Source: Aptenodytes patagonicus (taxonomy: Eukaryota > Chordata > Aves > Sphenisciformes > Spheniscidae). Taken from it: DNA of 64,000 bases. This document shows, in pieces, positions 9,986 to 21,790 of the stretch (positions are counted from its first letter, which is position 1; each line of letters starts with the position of its first letter). The notes beneath the pieces are model-generated. The model worked only from the letters and a program-made list of their open reading frames with translations. It made no database searches and had not been told where the DNA came from. The position numbers and the translations under genes were made by a program. The DNA lies in the NCBI RefSeq assembly GCF_965638725.1, contig NC_134970.1:7670001-7734000 (forward strand), given 5' to 3'.

Positions 9986-12933
9986 ATGTTTGTCCCTCTT
10001 CTTTTCCTCTGGTTTCAGTCCAGGCTTTCTGGTTTGCCATCTTCCCATGAACCTGCACTCGATAAATGCAGGTGTACGCTGGGTTTCCCCAGTTGCTCTT
10101 CACAAGAAGTTTGACGTATGAAAAGGCTCTGGGAAGCGGCGCGTTCTGTGAAGGAAAGAGGGAAAAGGAAACGGGGGGTGTTATGAGCGACAATGCAATC
10201 AATGTTTCTCCCCCTGCCAGTCCTGCTCCTGCTGAGGAACAAGCTCCTGAAAGTGGGTGGGAGCGGCTGTGGAAATCTGAGGCTCGCTGCTGGTAGCGGG
10301 TCTGCTGGGGAGGCTGGGGACACGGGAAGGGGGAAGGCACCTGGCATCCTCTGCATGCCGGCCCGGCTGGGGCTCAGTCTCCCTGCCCTCTGCCCCTTCC
10401 CTCTGTTGCTTGCTCTGTGCTGACAGAGAGGCCGGGGAGGTGCTCCTATGCGTGGGGCAGCTGGTGTGCAACCCCACCGAGCTCCCGCTGTCTGCTCTGC
10501 CTGCTTTCCTCCTGGCAGGCGTGAGAGCACCAGGAGAGAAGGGGCATGCGATGTTGGGAGGAGAGGACGCTGGCCAGCCTGCCAGCAGGCCACAGGATGG
10601 AGCGACGGTGCTGCCCAATGGCTTTCGCCGCCAGGCGTCCCTGTTTCTCCACGGCACAAAGACGTTGCTCGGGTGGAGTGGCTGTGTGTGCAGCTGGCTC
10701 TGCTGAAGGCAGTGGGTCCAGCCGGGGAATCTCTCGGGACTTGTGCTCCCACGGGCCTGACCCTGCCCTCGCTATCCTTTTGCTACCACCACCGTGTGCT
10801 ACTCAGCCCTCCCAAGCCCGCCAGGTCTCTCTCGGCGGTGGTCTGGGCCCCTCTGCCCAGGGAGAAAGCATTCACGCTCTTCCTGCCATGGACTTGCAGG
10901 CAAACCTCTTTGGCTCCCTGGCATCTTGCCCCCGCGCGTGGACCGTACCTTCAGAGGGAAGGTCTGAATGAGCTCTTTCGCCACGTTGTACGTGAACGTC
11001 CCAAGGAGAGTCTCCTCTTCTCTGTCCGCGTCTACTCCCTCAGGGGCAAAGCACAAGGAGAGCAGCTCAGACTCGTCCCAACAAAGAGGCAACGTACGCG
11101 CTGCATCAGCCCTGTTATCTACCCACCCTCTCCTGGGGCTCTAGCAGCAGTCTAGCACTGGTTACGGTGGAGCTGAGTCTCCGCCTTGAGTTTTGGTCAA
11201 GAACCCTGAGGTGCTTGGCCAGAACAAGCCTTAAGAGGGATGAAACCTCTAGAGCCCTTCAAGTACCCTGCTAGCGCACCGCAGTGCTCAGGAGAGAGCA
11301 GGGCACAAACCTCAGAGGATGCACAAAAGCGAGCAAGACCCTGTCACGGCTTTCCCCCCGGGCCAGATCCCCGCCAGAAGCGCCCAGCAGAGACTTACAA
11401 AGACAGCGACGTCTCTGGGGGCGCTGATGACGGTCCCAGATGGAGAGACTTCTTTGGCAATGTGCTGCACAGTGACGGCAGTGAGATGGACTTGTGCTGG
11501 CAACCTGATGACCACCTGGCCCTGATGCCCTTGTAAAGGCCAGCAGTTTCCTGGGGAAACATCCGGCTGCAACCAGAACGCGAGAGCAATGAAGTGTGAG
11601 GGAGTGTTGGGGCCAACACAACTGCCCATGCAGCTTGAAGCGTAGGCGCCGGTGTGTCTGTGGTGCCTCGAAAATGAGGCGCCTGTGAGGAAATGGACAG
11701 AAGCAGGAGGCCTTCTTCCCTGCCTGACAAAGGGGGCTCTCAGTATTACGGAGCAGAGGAGAATAGCGGTTATGAAACCATCCTAGTCAGGGGCCTAGCA
11801 GAAACACGTCTCTGCCCAGTGGCTCTGCAGGGCACACCCCCGGCTCCCGCCTCCCACCCCCAAAAAGGTGCTGTTAGGGATGAGCGCGGAAACGGGGTCA
11901 CCAGGGAGAAAGTCTTTCACCCAGCTGTGGCAGAGGACTGTGGGCAAGATGCAGCGGCTCGGCTCAGCTCAGCTCCGTTCCCCTCCTGAGGGGAACCACT
12001 GATTTCTAGCAAGCCCAGCCCTGTGTTAGAGCTTTGGTTTCAGGAACCTGATCAACACTGTGGGCTTGAGCAGTACCACTGGACTGAGGGGAGAGCCCCT
12101 GAGGTCGGCCCCTAACTTCACAGGAAGGAAGGAAGGAAACCGGCACCGATGATTTCTGCTACGATACCTGCAAAATAGTATCAGGAGGGTTGGCAGTGCG
12201 AAAGAACCATAAAACCCTGCAGCCCCAATTCTCTTTGCAGCTGTAGGTCTCGGAAGTTCTCTGCACGTCGATGGTGGCACCTGTAAGGAAGGGAGAGCAC
12301 GTGACTGCAAGAGGCCACAGACTAGGAGGACTTGGTGCTCAGACACTATTTCTGATGTTGCGGGCCAGCTCCACGTCTGTCAGTCCTGTCCTCATCACCA
12401 CGCTGGTGGGGGTGCCCAGCTGTTCAGGGGAATGATGGCAGCCACGTGCCTGGTGGCTGCTTCTCTCACAGTGCCACGAGGAGAAGGTCTGAGGGTTCTC
12501 GGAGACAGCAGGCACCCACGTGAATGACAGCAGACCGAAGCTGAGGGCTTGCTGCATGGGCAGCAAAGGACGGCCCAGCCATTCCCTTTTTAAATGCAGT
12601 GGAGAGGAAGAGAGCCCCTCCATCAGCACAGGAACACGTGCGGGGGCAGTGCCAGAGGCAGCCCTGCGAAGGCCAAGGGCAGGACTGGGAGGGAGTCTGA
12701 GAGCGCCACTCTGCCACAGCCTTGCTCTTGGACCCCATGAAGCGTTTAAGCTCCCCCACTTTGGAGAGCAGCGCCTGGAGCGCAGGCTCCTTTGGGGAGT
12801 GCTACAGACAAGCGCAGGCCAAGGAGACTGGGCTGCTTGTGTCCATACCAGAGCTTTTCAGGGCCCAGTCAGACATCTGGACGTAGACTTCCGAAGCCAT
12901 CTCGGATGCCGCCTGGTTCACTTTCTGAACTTC
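9984..12933 (-). other. SUN domain exons of the SUN-like gene
   Basis: Five exons encode the beta-sandwich SUN domain: 12849-12933 (ends in WALKSSG), 12168-12280 (starts GATIDVQRTSETY), 11399-11566 (CWPLQGHQGQVVIRL, then the TAVTVQHIAKEVSP and SAPRDVAVF motifs), 10949-11038 (GTFTYNVAKELIQTFPL) and 9984-10145 (SNWGNPAYTCIYRVQVHG). Each motif sits in the order expected for SUN proteins, and the phases (1, 0, 0, 0) are consistent. No stop or frameshift was found, so the domain looks intact. Confidence 0.9.
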
Positions 12934-15900
12934 CTGGGCATGCCATAAACAAACACAGAAAAGGATCACATCAGCGGGCAGTTCGGCATGGCTACTAGCG
13001 CCCGCAGAGGCAAAGGGTCAGTGTCAGAAATGCAAGGCAAGCCCAGTCTCAAGTCCACAGAGCTGCAAGACTCTCTGCTGCTGACGTGAGCCGCGAGGAC
13101 TGAGGAACCGTATCTGTGTCCACGGCCACGACCATGTCCCCGAGGTGGGTTGACGAGGGTCCCCACACCCTCCTCCCCACCTTCCACGCTCTCCAGGTCA
13201 GCTGGGAGATGGGCTCAGGCCCTGCCAGCGATGGCTGGCGCCGTGAGCGTGCCTGGGTCTCACCACTGCCTCAGGGGCCTGGCCAGAGCAGCCAGAGGTG
13301 TCGGCATGCCAAGGGAAGGCTGTCGGGAGTCCTCCGCTGCCTGAAGCAGCTCGGTTAAACTGGGGCTGGAGGAGGGCCTGTGCAGCGCAGAAGCTGAGCC
13401 AGCAAGCCCCTGGGGCAAAGGCTGGGTTGCGGCGGTCAGCAGTCCGGCCCCACCAACAACCCCAAGGAGTGCTTTCTCGGGGGTTCTGCCCAGCCAAGCC
13501 TCCTTCCCCAAAATGCAGGATCACCTTCACACTGCTGAGCTCCGCCCTCAGTTGAGCCACCTCCTCCAGCAGAAGCTGCATCTTTTGGGTTTGCTCCGCC
13601 AACAAAGCGCTCGAGTGCCTGCAGGAACAGGAAAGCAGATCTTGTCAGAGAGCGGCCCATCCCCTCTGGGGAGCACCTGAGCTCAGCAAGGAGGAGAGAC
13701 ACATGTGCTTTCCCTGCTTTGCGAGTGCTTCCCTTCCGCACCAGGTTGAGCAAAAGGCAAAGGCAGGAGGGAAGTACGGGAGCCCTGGCTGTTAGGAAAA
13801 CGAGTGCAGGTAGCACGAGGTCGGCTGAGGCTTCTGCACCGAACCAATTCCAGCTCAGGAAACATCTCTTACCGCAGGGTCTTGAGGTCTGCTGCAGACA
13901 CCCTTGTCAGCTCCTGAAAGGGAAAAACGCTCCGTTAGAGCATCCGCTACCAGAGCCGCCGGGGCTTCCCAGGAGAGGGTTCCCTAGGAAGAGACGGCAA
14001 AAGCTGCTGCTTCTTTGGGTCACCCTGCGTGGAAGCAGAAGAGCCCGTGATTTATCCAGCCACTGTCAGCCACGCTCCGTTGCCGGAGGTGCCTGTCCCA
14101 CAAGAGTCACCGACCTCTCTCAGTCCCTTTGCCGGCATTGTCCACGCTGGCAGCGAGGTCCCGCAGTAAACACCAGCTGCAATTCACATCACCAAGAGAC
14201 AGTTATTTTACTGGGGTTGCTAGCGATCCCTGCAGTCGCGTTGTCTCCTCCCTGTTGCCTTGGGGGTGGGGCAGCAGGTTAGCTGAGGAGGTGGGGAACG
14301 TGGGGGCGCAGAGAGAGGACGCGCCTCCGACCGGGAGCCATCAGCCCCGGCTTGAGGGGACTGCGCAGCCGTGATCTTCAGGTGTGCTCGCTGCCCCAGA
14401 GCTATTCCCCATTTCCCCTCACTGCTTCAGTGAGCACCGAGACCAGGCTGCATGGGCTAGGAGAGGTACCTCTCCATCGGTCCCCCTGCACGGCCCCTCC
14501 CCCCTGGGAATCCCCAGTTCAGGCTTGGAAATACCTACGCCCTTCGCTCGCAGACTTGCAGACTACGCAAGCCATTTGGTCCAGTGGCCAGAGCAGCAGC
14601 ATGGCTGGGAGACTACCAGTCTTACTGCTAGTCCGAAAGCCAGTCCCACTCAAGGACATACTCGGGAAGCACTTGGGCCACGGGAGTTTCCGCACATACT
14701 GGCCCAAAAGGAAAGCTGGCCAGCTGAAAGCTGGCATCCAGCACAGCCAGGCTGTCACCCTCAGATGTTTGCTCACGAAAACTCACCAAGAGCCACTGGG
14801 AGCAACAAGAAGACGACTTTCAAGAACCTCTTCTTCTGGAGGGCCATCTTTTGCCTGAAAAAGAGGGAGTCCTGTGGCTGTCAACGAACCAAGTCGTGGG
14901 CAAACCCTTTCACGGGTGGATTTCCCTTTTCAGGCCAGAAAGCCACCGTTTTGGAAGCCTGCTGCTGACAGAGAGCTGACAGAGCAGCACACAGGAGGAA
15001 CACGATTTCTGTCCACGCCATTCAACACTGCCGGCAGATCTTCCCCAAAGGAAGGGCTCCAGGAGCACCTTCCAAAAGGGAATGAAAACTATCCAGGGAA
15101 GTCAAGAGGTCGAGCAAATGAAGACTGCTTTTCAGCAGTCTTTCTGGTGTGGACCTTGCTCTCTCTTTGGCTGAGAAAGCAGGCCTGTTCTCACTTGCCA
15201 TCACACAGATCTCTCTTGGGGGTGTTTTTCCGCACAGCTGGGAAGCGCAGGAGCCTTGTCTGGCTTTCCTCCCAGAGCCCTCCCAGACCTGCACCTCCAG
15301 ACTCTCCCTTGCCAGAGCCGGGGGAAACCCTTCCCCTGCGGAGGCTTGGCTCTGCACCCGAGCGTCTGGCTACGTGGCAGTTTGTCCTACCGCAGCCAAA
15401 GTCTGGGGCTCCGGCAAATGCGTGGGAGTGAGACTTCCGAGGGGCTTTGCTCTTGGCTCTCCCTGAGAATGGCCACAGCACGAGCAGCGCCCGAGCTTTG
15501 GTGCCCGAGTGGGAGCCCCCTGCTGCTGGCTGGGGAACACCCTCTGCTCTCCCCTTTGCTTGCACCGGCCCTCACACATCCCCTTTCTCCCCCCTGTCCA
15601 CAGCAGAAACAAGTAGTACGTACACGGCGAAGATGCACGTGCTCAGCAGATGTCTCCACAGAGAGACAAGGGCACCTGCCAGATGGCAAGTAAGGCTGAA
15701 GACTGTCCCTGGGCAAAGAAACGAGAGAAAAGTTAGGCCCGTCTCTTGAGGTCTCTTCTCCAGGATGCCCAGCCACACATGTTTCAGCTCCCTGTGGGGA
15801 GGCGGGCACCGAGTCCTACACACTCTCCCTCCCTGGGCCAAAGAGCAGGGCAGCCTGCACTTCTCCTGCCACTTGTGACATTTGGCCAGAGCTCTGGCAC

Positions 15901-16993
15901 AGCGCAGCTCTCCAAGTTCACCCCAGAGGACTTCACAGCAAGCAGCAGTGCTGAACTTACTTGCAATTTCTGTGGCCTCGTCACGCCACTTGGCAGGCCC
16001 TTGAGTGGCTGAGCCGGCGGTTGACATCGAAGACAGTTCCACCAGCTCCACCTCCATGCAGAGGTTCCTGTGGGAGGAAAAAGACAAATGCCGGTTGCCC
16101 ACTGTCCCCACGCTGCAGGAGCCGAGGTGGGCAGAGGTAGCCTGAGCGGAGGCCCTTGCCAGAGGATGGACCGTTCCAGCAGCAGCGAGAGAGGGCAGCA
16201 CAGCTGGGCTGCTTCCAGGGGTTCCCCCCGCCTTTCCCCATCCTTTGCTTTACAGGCCCACAGTGGGAGAAGAGGAAGCGAGCTGGCAGCAGCGGTCCCC
16301 TGCCTCGGGAAGCCCACCCGGCAGCACAGCCCAATTCTCACCCTGTCCCTCCCTGCTCCCTGGCCCCTGGCGCCATCCTGCCCCTCGGCAGGCACCTCTC
16401 AGTGGCCGTTCGGGGAGGGGGCACAGGCTGCTGTCCCCCACCGCAGCCCCCCACCTCTTCCCTGGGCGCTGATGGTCTCCCGACCCCTCTTCTCCCCGCT
16501 CAGCTGCCCCCCTCAGCCAGGCAGGACTGTGCCTCAACGTCCCAAGGGGGCCAGTCCCAGGTCCCAGGGGCTTGGACTCCCCGCGCAGCAAAATCTCCCC
16601 GTGCAGCAGGGCTGGGCTCCGACCCCTGCAGCACGAGGCTACCGCCTCCCCAAAAGGCCCTGCTGCACACTGGCTTTTGGCCGGGAGAGCGAGCCAGGCT
16701 TTCAGCCGAGACCCATCCCCACAGAAGGGGGGCTTCGCAAGCCACGGGGCTCTTCTTCAGCAAACCTCTGTTGGCTTCCCCATGCTGCTGCGCACCCCAC
16801 TGACCGTGTTACACCACGTCCGTGCTACCACCCCAACGTGACGCCCTGGGCAGGAGCAGCCCGTTTCGTACCTACTCGTCTGGCAGCGGCTCGGCCCCGC
16901 TGCCTCCCCTGCTGGCTGTTGGTTAGCCTTGTTCCCCAAGGAGCCTTTGGAGGCCCCTTGGCATCTTCTCTGGGGGCCCTTTCTCCTCGCCAT
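9984..16993 (-). CDS. SUN-domain protein, SUN3/SUN5-like, 10 exons
   Basis: Inner nuclear membrane protein of the LINC complex family, which binds KASH partners across the nuclear envelope; SUN3 and SUN5 act in spermatids. Exons in order (minus): 16872-16993, 15961-16067, 15620-15708, 13873-13913, 13525-13618, 12849-12933, 12168-12280, 11399-11566, 10949-11038, 9984-10145. All have AG/GT borders and join in phase to 1071 nt, about 356 residues, close to the length of mammalian SUN3 (about 357, from memory). A hydrophobic segment lies at residues ~80-105, a coiled coil at ~119-151 and the SUN domain at ~175-345. Hallmarks are MSDWALKSSG, GATIDVQRTSETY, GNCWPLQGHQGQVVIRL, SGTVISAPRDVAVF, LLGTFTYNVAKELIQTFPL and SNWGNPAYTCIYRVQVHG. 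The start at 16993 and the first three exons are less certain than the SUN domain. I cannot tell SUN3 from SUN5 or a bird-specific paralogue. Confidence 0.85.
13161..13455. repeat. Partner copy of the 295-bp duplicate (in SUN intron)
   Basis: Direct-repeat partner of 6761-7055. It lies within the intron between SUN exons 13525-13618 and 12849-12933. Its position inside an intact gene suggests that this is the source copy and 6761-7055 the derived one. Confidence 0.92.
15620..15708 (-). other. Likely transmembrane exon of the SUN-like gene
   Basis: Codes for a hydrophobic stretch including HLAGALVSLWRHLLSTCIF, bounded by TTTGCCCAG on the 5' side and GTACTA (or GTGTAC) on the 3' side. It takes one base from exon 15961-16067 and ends in phase 0, so it can join directly to the LTRVSAADLKTL exon at 13873-13913. 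A single membrane pass before the coiled coil fits the SUN3/SUN5 layout. Confidence 0.6.
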
Positions 16994-16999
16994 CTCTGG

Positions 17000-18587
17000 G
17001 CAAAGACAGGCTCCCCGCTCAGCTCTTCCCCCTCAGCCGCAGCAGTGTGGCCTGCCCAGGCAAAAACAGCTCCGGCAGCAGCCCCACGCCGCCCCCCCCA
17101 GCAGGAGCGCGCCTGCCCAGGGCAACAGCCACACAGCAGCTGTGGGCTCCTTCCCCACGCGCCACAGGGCTGTGCAGGCAGCCAGCTCTGACCTCACAGC
17201 GGCGGCTCTGACATCACATTGGGGCTCCCCAGGGCTGAGTAGGGCGGGGAGACCCTGTGGGCTCCCCTGGGGCAAGACGGCTGCCGCCCTTCCAGGCGGC
17301 GGGAGCCCATGCCTGTGGGCTCCCGAACCCTGCCACGCTCCCGTGCCGGGCAGCTGCCTGGCCTGGCCTGGCCTGCCGGGCAGGGTTCCAGCTCTCCTGG
17401 GCATACCCGGGAAACAAGAAAGGGTGCTGGAAAGGGGGCTTTGCTCCCGCCCCATGGGACAGCTGCTTCCGTCAGTGTTTCTCCTCTTGCAACTGTTTCG
17501 TACGCCAGGAAGAAAAACCCAGTAGCCCAGACGTGCTGTCAGGGGCCCAGGGGTACGTCTGGTTAACAAAGACCATTTTTTTCTCACCCGTGCTGATTCT
17601 GCCTTGACTTCCCTAGTTTGAAATGGAAGTGTGCCCCTTCCTTGTCTTACAGTGGCCTGCAGGGTCCAGGAAGGTCCCTGCACAGGGGCATAGGCTGCGC
17701 TGCGGGCACTGGGCGGCACGGCCCATAGCAGGGTCCCAGCATGGCAGGATGGGGACACAGGGCATATGGAGCGCAGCCCCACATGTCCCACCTCACTGGC
17801 CAGTGGGTGCCCCACGCTGGCGCAGGGCCAAGCTGTGCTGGGGCGGTGCGGGGCTCTGCAGCTTCCCAGCCATGCCACCCGCTTTTGCAGGGGAGCACAA
17901 GATGCCCGTTTCCTCATGGGCAGCCCAGGCCTGCCCGGACCCCTGGCCCCCCCCACAGTGCAGTGGGCCGTCCAGGCAGCAGAGCTGCTGGTGCCATTGA
18001 TGGGCAGCCAGGGCCTTGGCATCAAAGGGCGCCTGGGGGGCTTGCGGCAGGCTGGGCGGCTCTTGCACTCGTGGGACAGGGTGGTCTTTGGGTGTGATCC
18101 TGTGGGTAGGAACGGGCTTCCCTTGTCCAACGCTGGAAGGGGGGTTCCTCTGGGAGCGGGCAGAGACGGCAGTATCCTGCCTGGGGCTGGGCCCCTCAGG
18201 CTCCACACCGACATGGAGGGGCTCTGTCTCCCAAGGTGACCTGTGGGCAACTGCCAAGGGCCACAGTGCCCCCTCCTCCTCCACAAGATGCACAAGACAC
18301 CACAACAGCTCCTCTGGGCTGACCTAGAGACCCCAGTGGCTTCTCTGGGATGACCCAGCAACCCTGCTAACCTCGCATGAGAACTTCAATAGCATCCTGG
18401 GATGCCCACTCACCAGCCCCATCTCTCAGCAACCCCTTGGGATCCTCCAAAAACCCCCAGGGAATGCTCCTGCTAGCCTGACCCCCTCCCAGTACTACAT
18501 GCTGTTAGACAGCTGCCAGGAACACAGGGTTCTAACCCCTCCCATCCCTGGAATGCTCCGGATGGGCTTTCCGAGTGGACAGCAAGA
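17000..18587. other. GC-rich region upstream of the SUN gene, no gene supported
   Basis: Holds the longest single open frame in the window (minus, 17033-18361, 442 codons), but also long frames in other phases on both strands, as expected of GC-rich, stop-poor DNA. The translation is rich in Pro, Gly, Arg and Ala with no recognisable domain. It may hold the SUN promoter just above 16993. No TATA box was identified. Confidence 0.4.
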
Positions 18588-18790
18588 CTGGCTGCCCGGG
18601 ATGTCCTTAATGGAGAAGGCGCTATACCCCCGGTTATGAGGTCCATGCCAGCAACAGCGGGAGGGAAAACCACACTGTTGCAACATGCAGCACCCGGGGG
18701 ACCAAAGAGCCTAGCCTTAGTGTTAGATGGTGAAGCCCATGACAGGAACACCCCAAGGGCTGCAGAACTGGACAGCCTTTCTAGGAACCC
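18588..18790. repeat. ~195-bp direct repeat, right copy
   Basis: Partner of 8899-9093 in the same orientation, with a small insertion of 11 bases (AAGCCCATGAC) near 18734. It directly precedes the pyrimidine-rich tract. Confidence 0.9.
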
Positions 18791-19202
18791 CCTATTGCCT
18801 CCTCTGGCCTCCTGTTACCTTCTCCTCCTCCTCCTCCTCCTCCTCCTCCTCCTCTTGTCTCCTGTTGCCTCCTCCTGCTGTTGCCTCCTTTTACCTCCTT
18901 TTGTCTCCTCCTCCTCTTGCCTCTTGTTGCCTGCTGTTGCCTCCCTTTCTTCCTCTTCTTCCTCCTCTTTCTCGTCCTCTGTCTCCTCTTCCACTGCCTC
19001 CACCTTCTCCTCCTCCTCCCGTTTCTTCCAGCTGACTCCTTTTGCCTCTTTCTCCTGTTGCCTCCTGATGCTTCCTGTTGCCTTTTTCTCTTCCTCTTCT
19101 TCCTCCTCCTCTGCCTCCCCCTCTTATGCCTCCTATTCCTCCTCCTCCTCGTCTTCCTCCTGGGGCCTTCTCCTCTTTCTCTTCCTCCTCCTCCTCTTGT
19201 TT
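18791..19202. repeat. Pyrimidine-rich CCT/TCC low-complexity tract
   Basis: About 410 bases made almost wholly of C and T with recurrent CTCCTC and GTTGCCTCC(T) units. It is interrupted by the CR1 element and resumes at 20466. Open frames here (poly-Ser/Leu on plus, poly-Glu/Arg on minus) are artefacts. Confidence 0.93.
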
Positions 19203-20465
19203 CATAGAATCATAGAATCACAGAGTGGTTTGGGTTGGAAGGGACCTTTAAAGGTCATCTAGTCCAACCGCCCTGCAATGAGCAGGGACATCTTCAGCTA
19301 GATCAGGTTGCTCAAAGCCCCGTTGAACCTGACCTTGAATGTCTCCAGGGATGGGGCATCTACAGCCTCTCTGGGAAACCTGTGCCAGTGTTTCACCACC
19401 CTCGTGGCAAAAAATTTCTTCCTTATATCTAGTCTGAATCTACCCTCTTTTAGTTTAAAGCCATTCCCCCTTGTCCTGTCGCTACAGGCCCTGTTAAAAA
19501 GTCTGTCCCCATCTTTCTTATAAGCCCCCTTTAAGTACTGAAAGGCCGCAATAAGGTCTCCCTGGAGCCGTCTCTTCTCCAGGCTGAACAACCCCAACTC
19601 TCTCAGTCTGTCCTCACAGCAGAGGTGTTCCATCCCTCTGATCATTTTTGTGGCCTCCTCTGGACCCGCTCCAGCAGGTCACTGTCTTTCTTGTGCTGAG
19701 GACTCCAGAGCTGGATGCCGTACTCCAGGTGGGGTCTCACCAGAGCGGAGTAGAGGGGCAGAATTATTTCCCTCCACCAGCTGGCCACGCTTATTTTTTT
19801 ATGCAGCCCAGGATACGGTTGGCTTTCTGGGCTGCGAGTGCACATTGCTGGCTCATGTCCAGCTTTTCATCCACCAGTACCCCCAAGTCCTTCTCGGCAG
19901 GGCTGCTCTCCATCCCTTCATCCCCCAGCCTGTATTGATACTGGCGGTTGCCCCGACCCAGGTGCAGGACCTTCCACTTAGTCTTGTTGAACCTCATGAG
20001 GTTCACGAGGACCCACTTCTCAAGCTTGTCCAGGTCCCTCTGAATGGCATCCCATCCCTCAGGTGTGTCAACTGCGCCACTCAGCTTGGTGTCATCTGCA
20101 AATTTGCTGAAGGTGCACTCGATCCCGCTGTCTATGTCATTGACGAAGACATTAAACAGTACTGGTCCCAATATGGGCTCCTGAGGGACGCCACTCGTCC
20201 CACTGATCTCCATCCGGACATCGAGCCGTTGACCACTACCCTCTGGATGCGACCATCCAGCCAATTCCTTATCCACCGAATAGTCCATCCATCAAATCCA
20301 TATCTCTCCGATTTAGAGAGAAGGATGTTGTGGGGGACCATGTGAAAAGCCTTACGGAAGTCCACATAGATGACATCAGTAGCTCTTCCCTCGTCCACGG
20401 ATGTAGTCAGTCCATCATAGAAGGCCACTAGGTTGGTCAGGCAAGACTTGCCCTTGGTGAAGCCT
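19203..20465 (-). mobile_element. CR1 LINE, 5'-truncated, minus strand
   Basis: The plus strand starts CATAGAATCATAGAATCA, the reverse complement of the ATTCTATGATTCTATG 3' end typical of CR1. Minus-strand frames encode reverse-transcriptase pieces: YVDFRKAF and WIRNWL at 20132-20428, then FADDTKL and [16 protein letters not shown] at 19791-20288, continuing to 19642 and 19298. The frames overlap in different phases, so frameshifts have broken the coding sequence. The endonuclease and most of ORF1/ORF2 are missing. It is a dead, 5'-truncated copy. Confidence 0.96.
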
Positions 20466-20530
20466 CCTGATGCCTCCTGTTGCCTCCAACTCCTCCTCCT
20501 CCTCCTGTTTCCTCCTGTGTTTTCTGTTTT
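20466..20530. repeat. Resumed pyrimidine-rich tract after CR1
   Basis: Returns to the CCTCCTGTTGCCTCC-type sequence seen left of the CR1, showing that the CR1 is nested in the older tract. Confidence 0.8.
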
Positions 20531-21790
20531 GGCTTCCAGACCAAAGTTCCCAACACTGAGAAGGATCAGGAGGACGTGGTCATCTTGTTGACGGGGGAGT
20601 TTTACAAGCAGCGGAGATCTGCCTGAAGGTCAAAACCAGTGGCTGGAGATGAGGAAAGGACAATGCAGAGAGACCAGAAGAGGGGAGAGGAGCACAGTGT
20701 GCTGGGCGAGCATCTCTGTATCCTCATTGACGGGAGATGCCAGAGTGGACCCAGAACGTGGTTCCCTGAGACCATGTAGCGGCCTACAGCAGAGTGGCCA
20801 GGAGAGGACTGCTGGGGAAGAGCTTGAGAAGCCAGGGGATGTGCCATACGGCAGTCAGTCCAATGGCAGGAGGCAGGTTATCCAGTCCTTTGTGTTGGGC
20901 CCAAAATCTGAAGCCTGAGGTGTAACATCCTGTACTGGATCGTGGTAGTTAGCATTGATCATCCAGCTGATCAAAACCAGACCCTTTCTCCAGCTGTTGG
21001 CAGCAGTGGGAAAACAGAGGTTCAGAAGACACTGCTTTTTGAATCCTAACCCAGACCAGAAGGCCTGTCATGGTACCTGTGTCACCTTTAACTGCAGTTT
21101 TCACGTCTTTGAGAGAAGAGGCGTTTGGCTGCCAGTTTATAGTACTAACTGTTTTGCAGATTAAACATAATTTGCAAGCATGGAAGCGAACTGGACATGG
21201 ACAAGCAAATGCTTCAGGCAACTGCAAAGTAGAGATGGGGGCAGTCTGTAATAGTTCCGTCAGGATCAAAAGCTAAAGGATGTTTCTATTCGAAGAGGCA
21301 TGTCTGTTGGGAGCTCTGGTCTCCAAAATGCCAAACCCCTGTGTCTTAAACATTGGTCATCCCTGAGGGTTTTTTTTTCTGCTACTTCCTAACACAGTTT
21401 CTCTGGGTTTTTGTTTCTTCGGGTTTTAATCTCCGGTAGGGGTACAAGCTCAGTTCCACCAAACCACTTGGAAACCTGCCACTGGCCCACCTTCTGCTGG
21501 GGGCCAAGCCAAAGGGATGAAGCCTCGTGCTCCTACCAAGCCCAAAGCAAAGTTAAAGCACTGAGAAGTTCCCCCAGTCAGCCCTCAGCCAGAGTGCAGT
21601 TATTTAAGCTGCGATGAGGTGGAAGAGACTGGAAATCAATTCATCGACAGGAGACAATGGAAGAAGGTGCAGTGTATGTGGCACCTGGGATCAACTGATA
21701 CCCTCAGTTTCATACCTGGATAAGTACTGTATTTGCACATTGACTAAGCCCCGGGCCAGAGCAGAAATTCTTCTTACTAAACCTGGGTGC
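20531..21790. other. No gene seen
   Basis: Ordinary-composition DNA between the pyrimidine tract and the LTR at 21791. Only short frames; no recognisable product. Confidence 0.4.

Noticed and set aside
14787-14854. Short hydrophobic stretch with splice-like borders, considered as a SUN transmembrane exon
   Set aside because: Its 68 bases would break the phase between 15620-15708 and 13873-13913, which already join without it. Could be an alternative exon.
17033-18361. 442-codon open frame on the minus strand, the longest in the window
   Set aside because: GC-rich DNA with long frames in several phases on both strands, low-complexity Pro/Arg/Ala composition and no domain. No splice or family support.
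18636-19262. 208-codon Ser/Leu-rich frame
   Set aside because: Produced by the pyrimidine-rich tract and the 195-bp repeat; no protein family.
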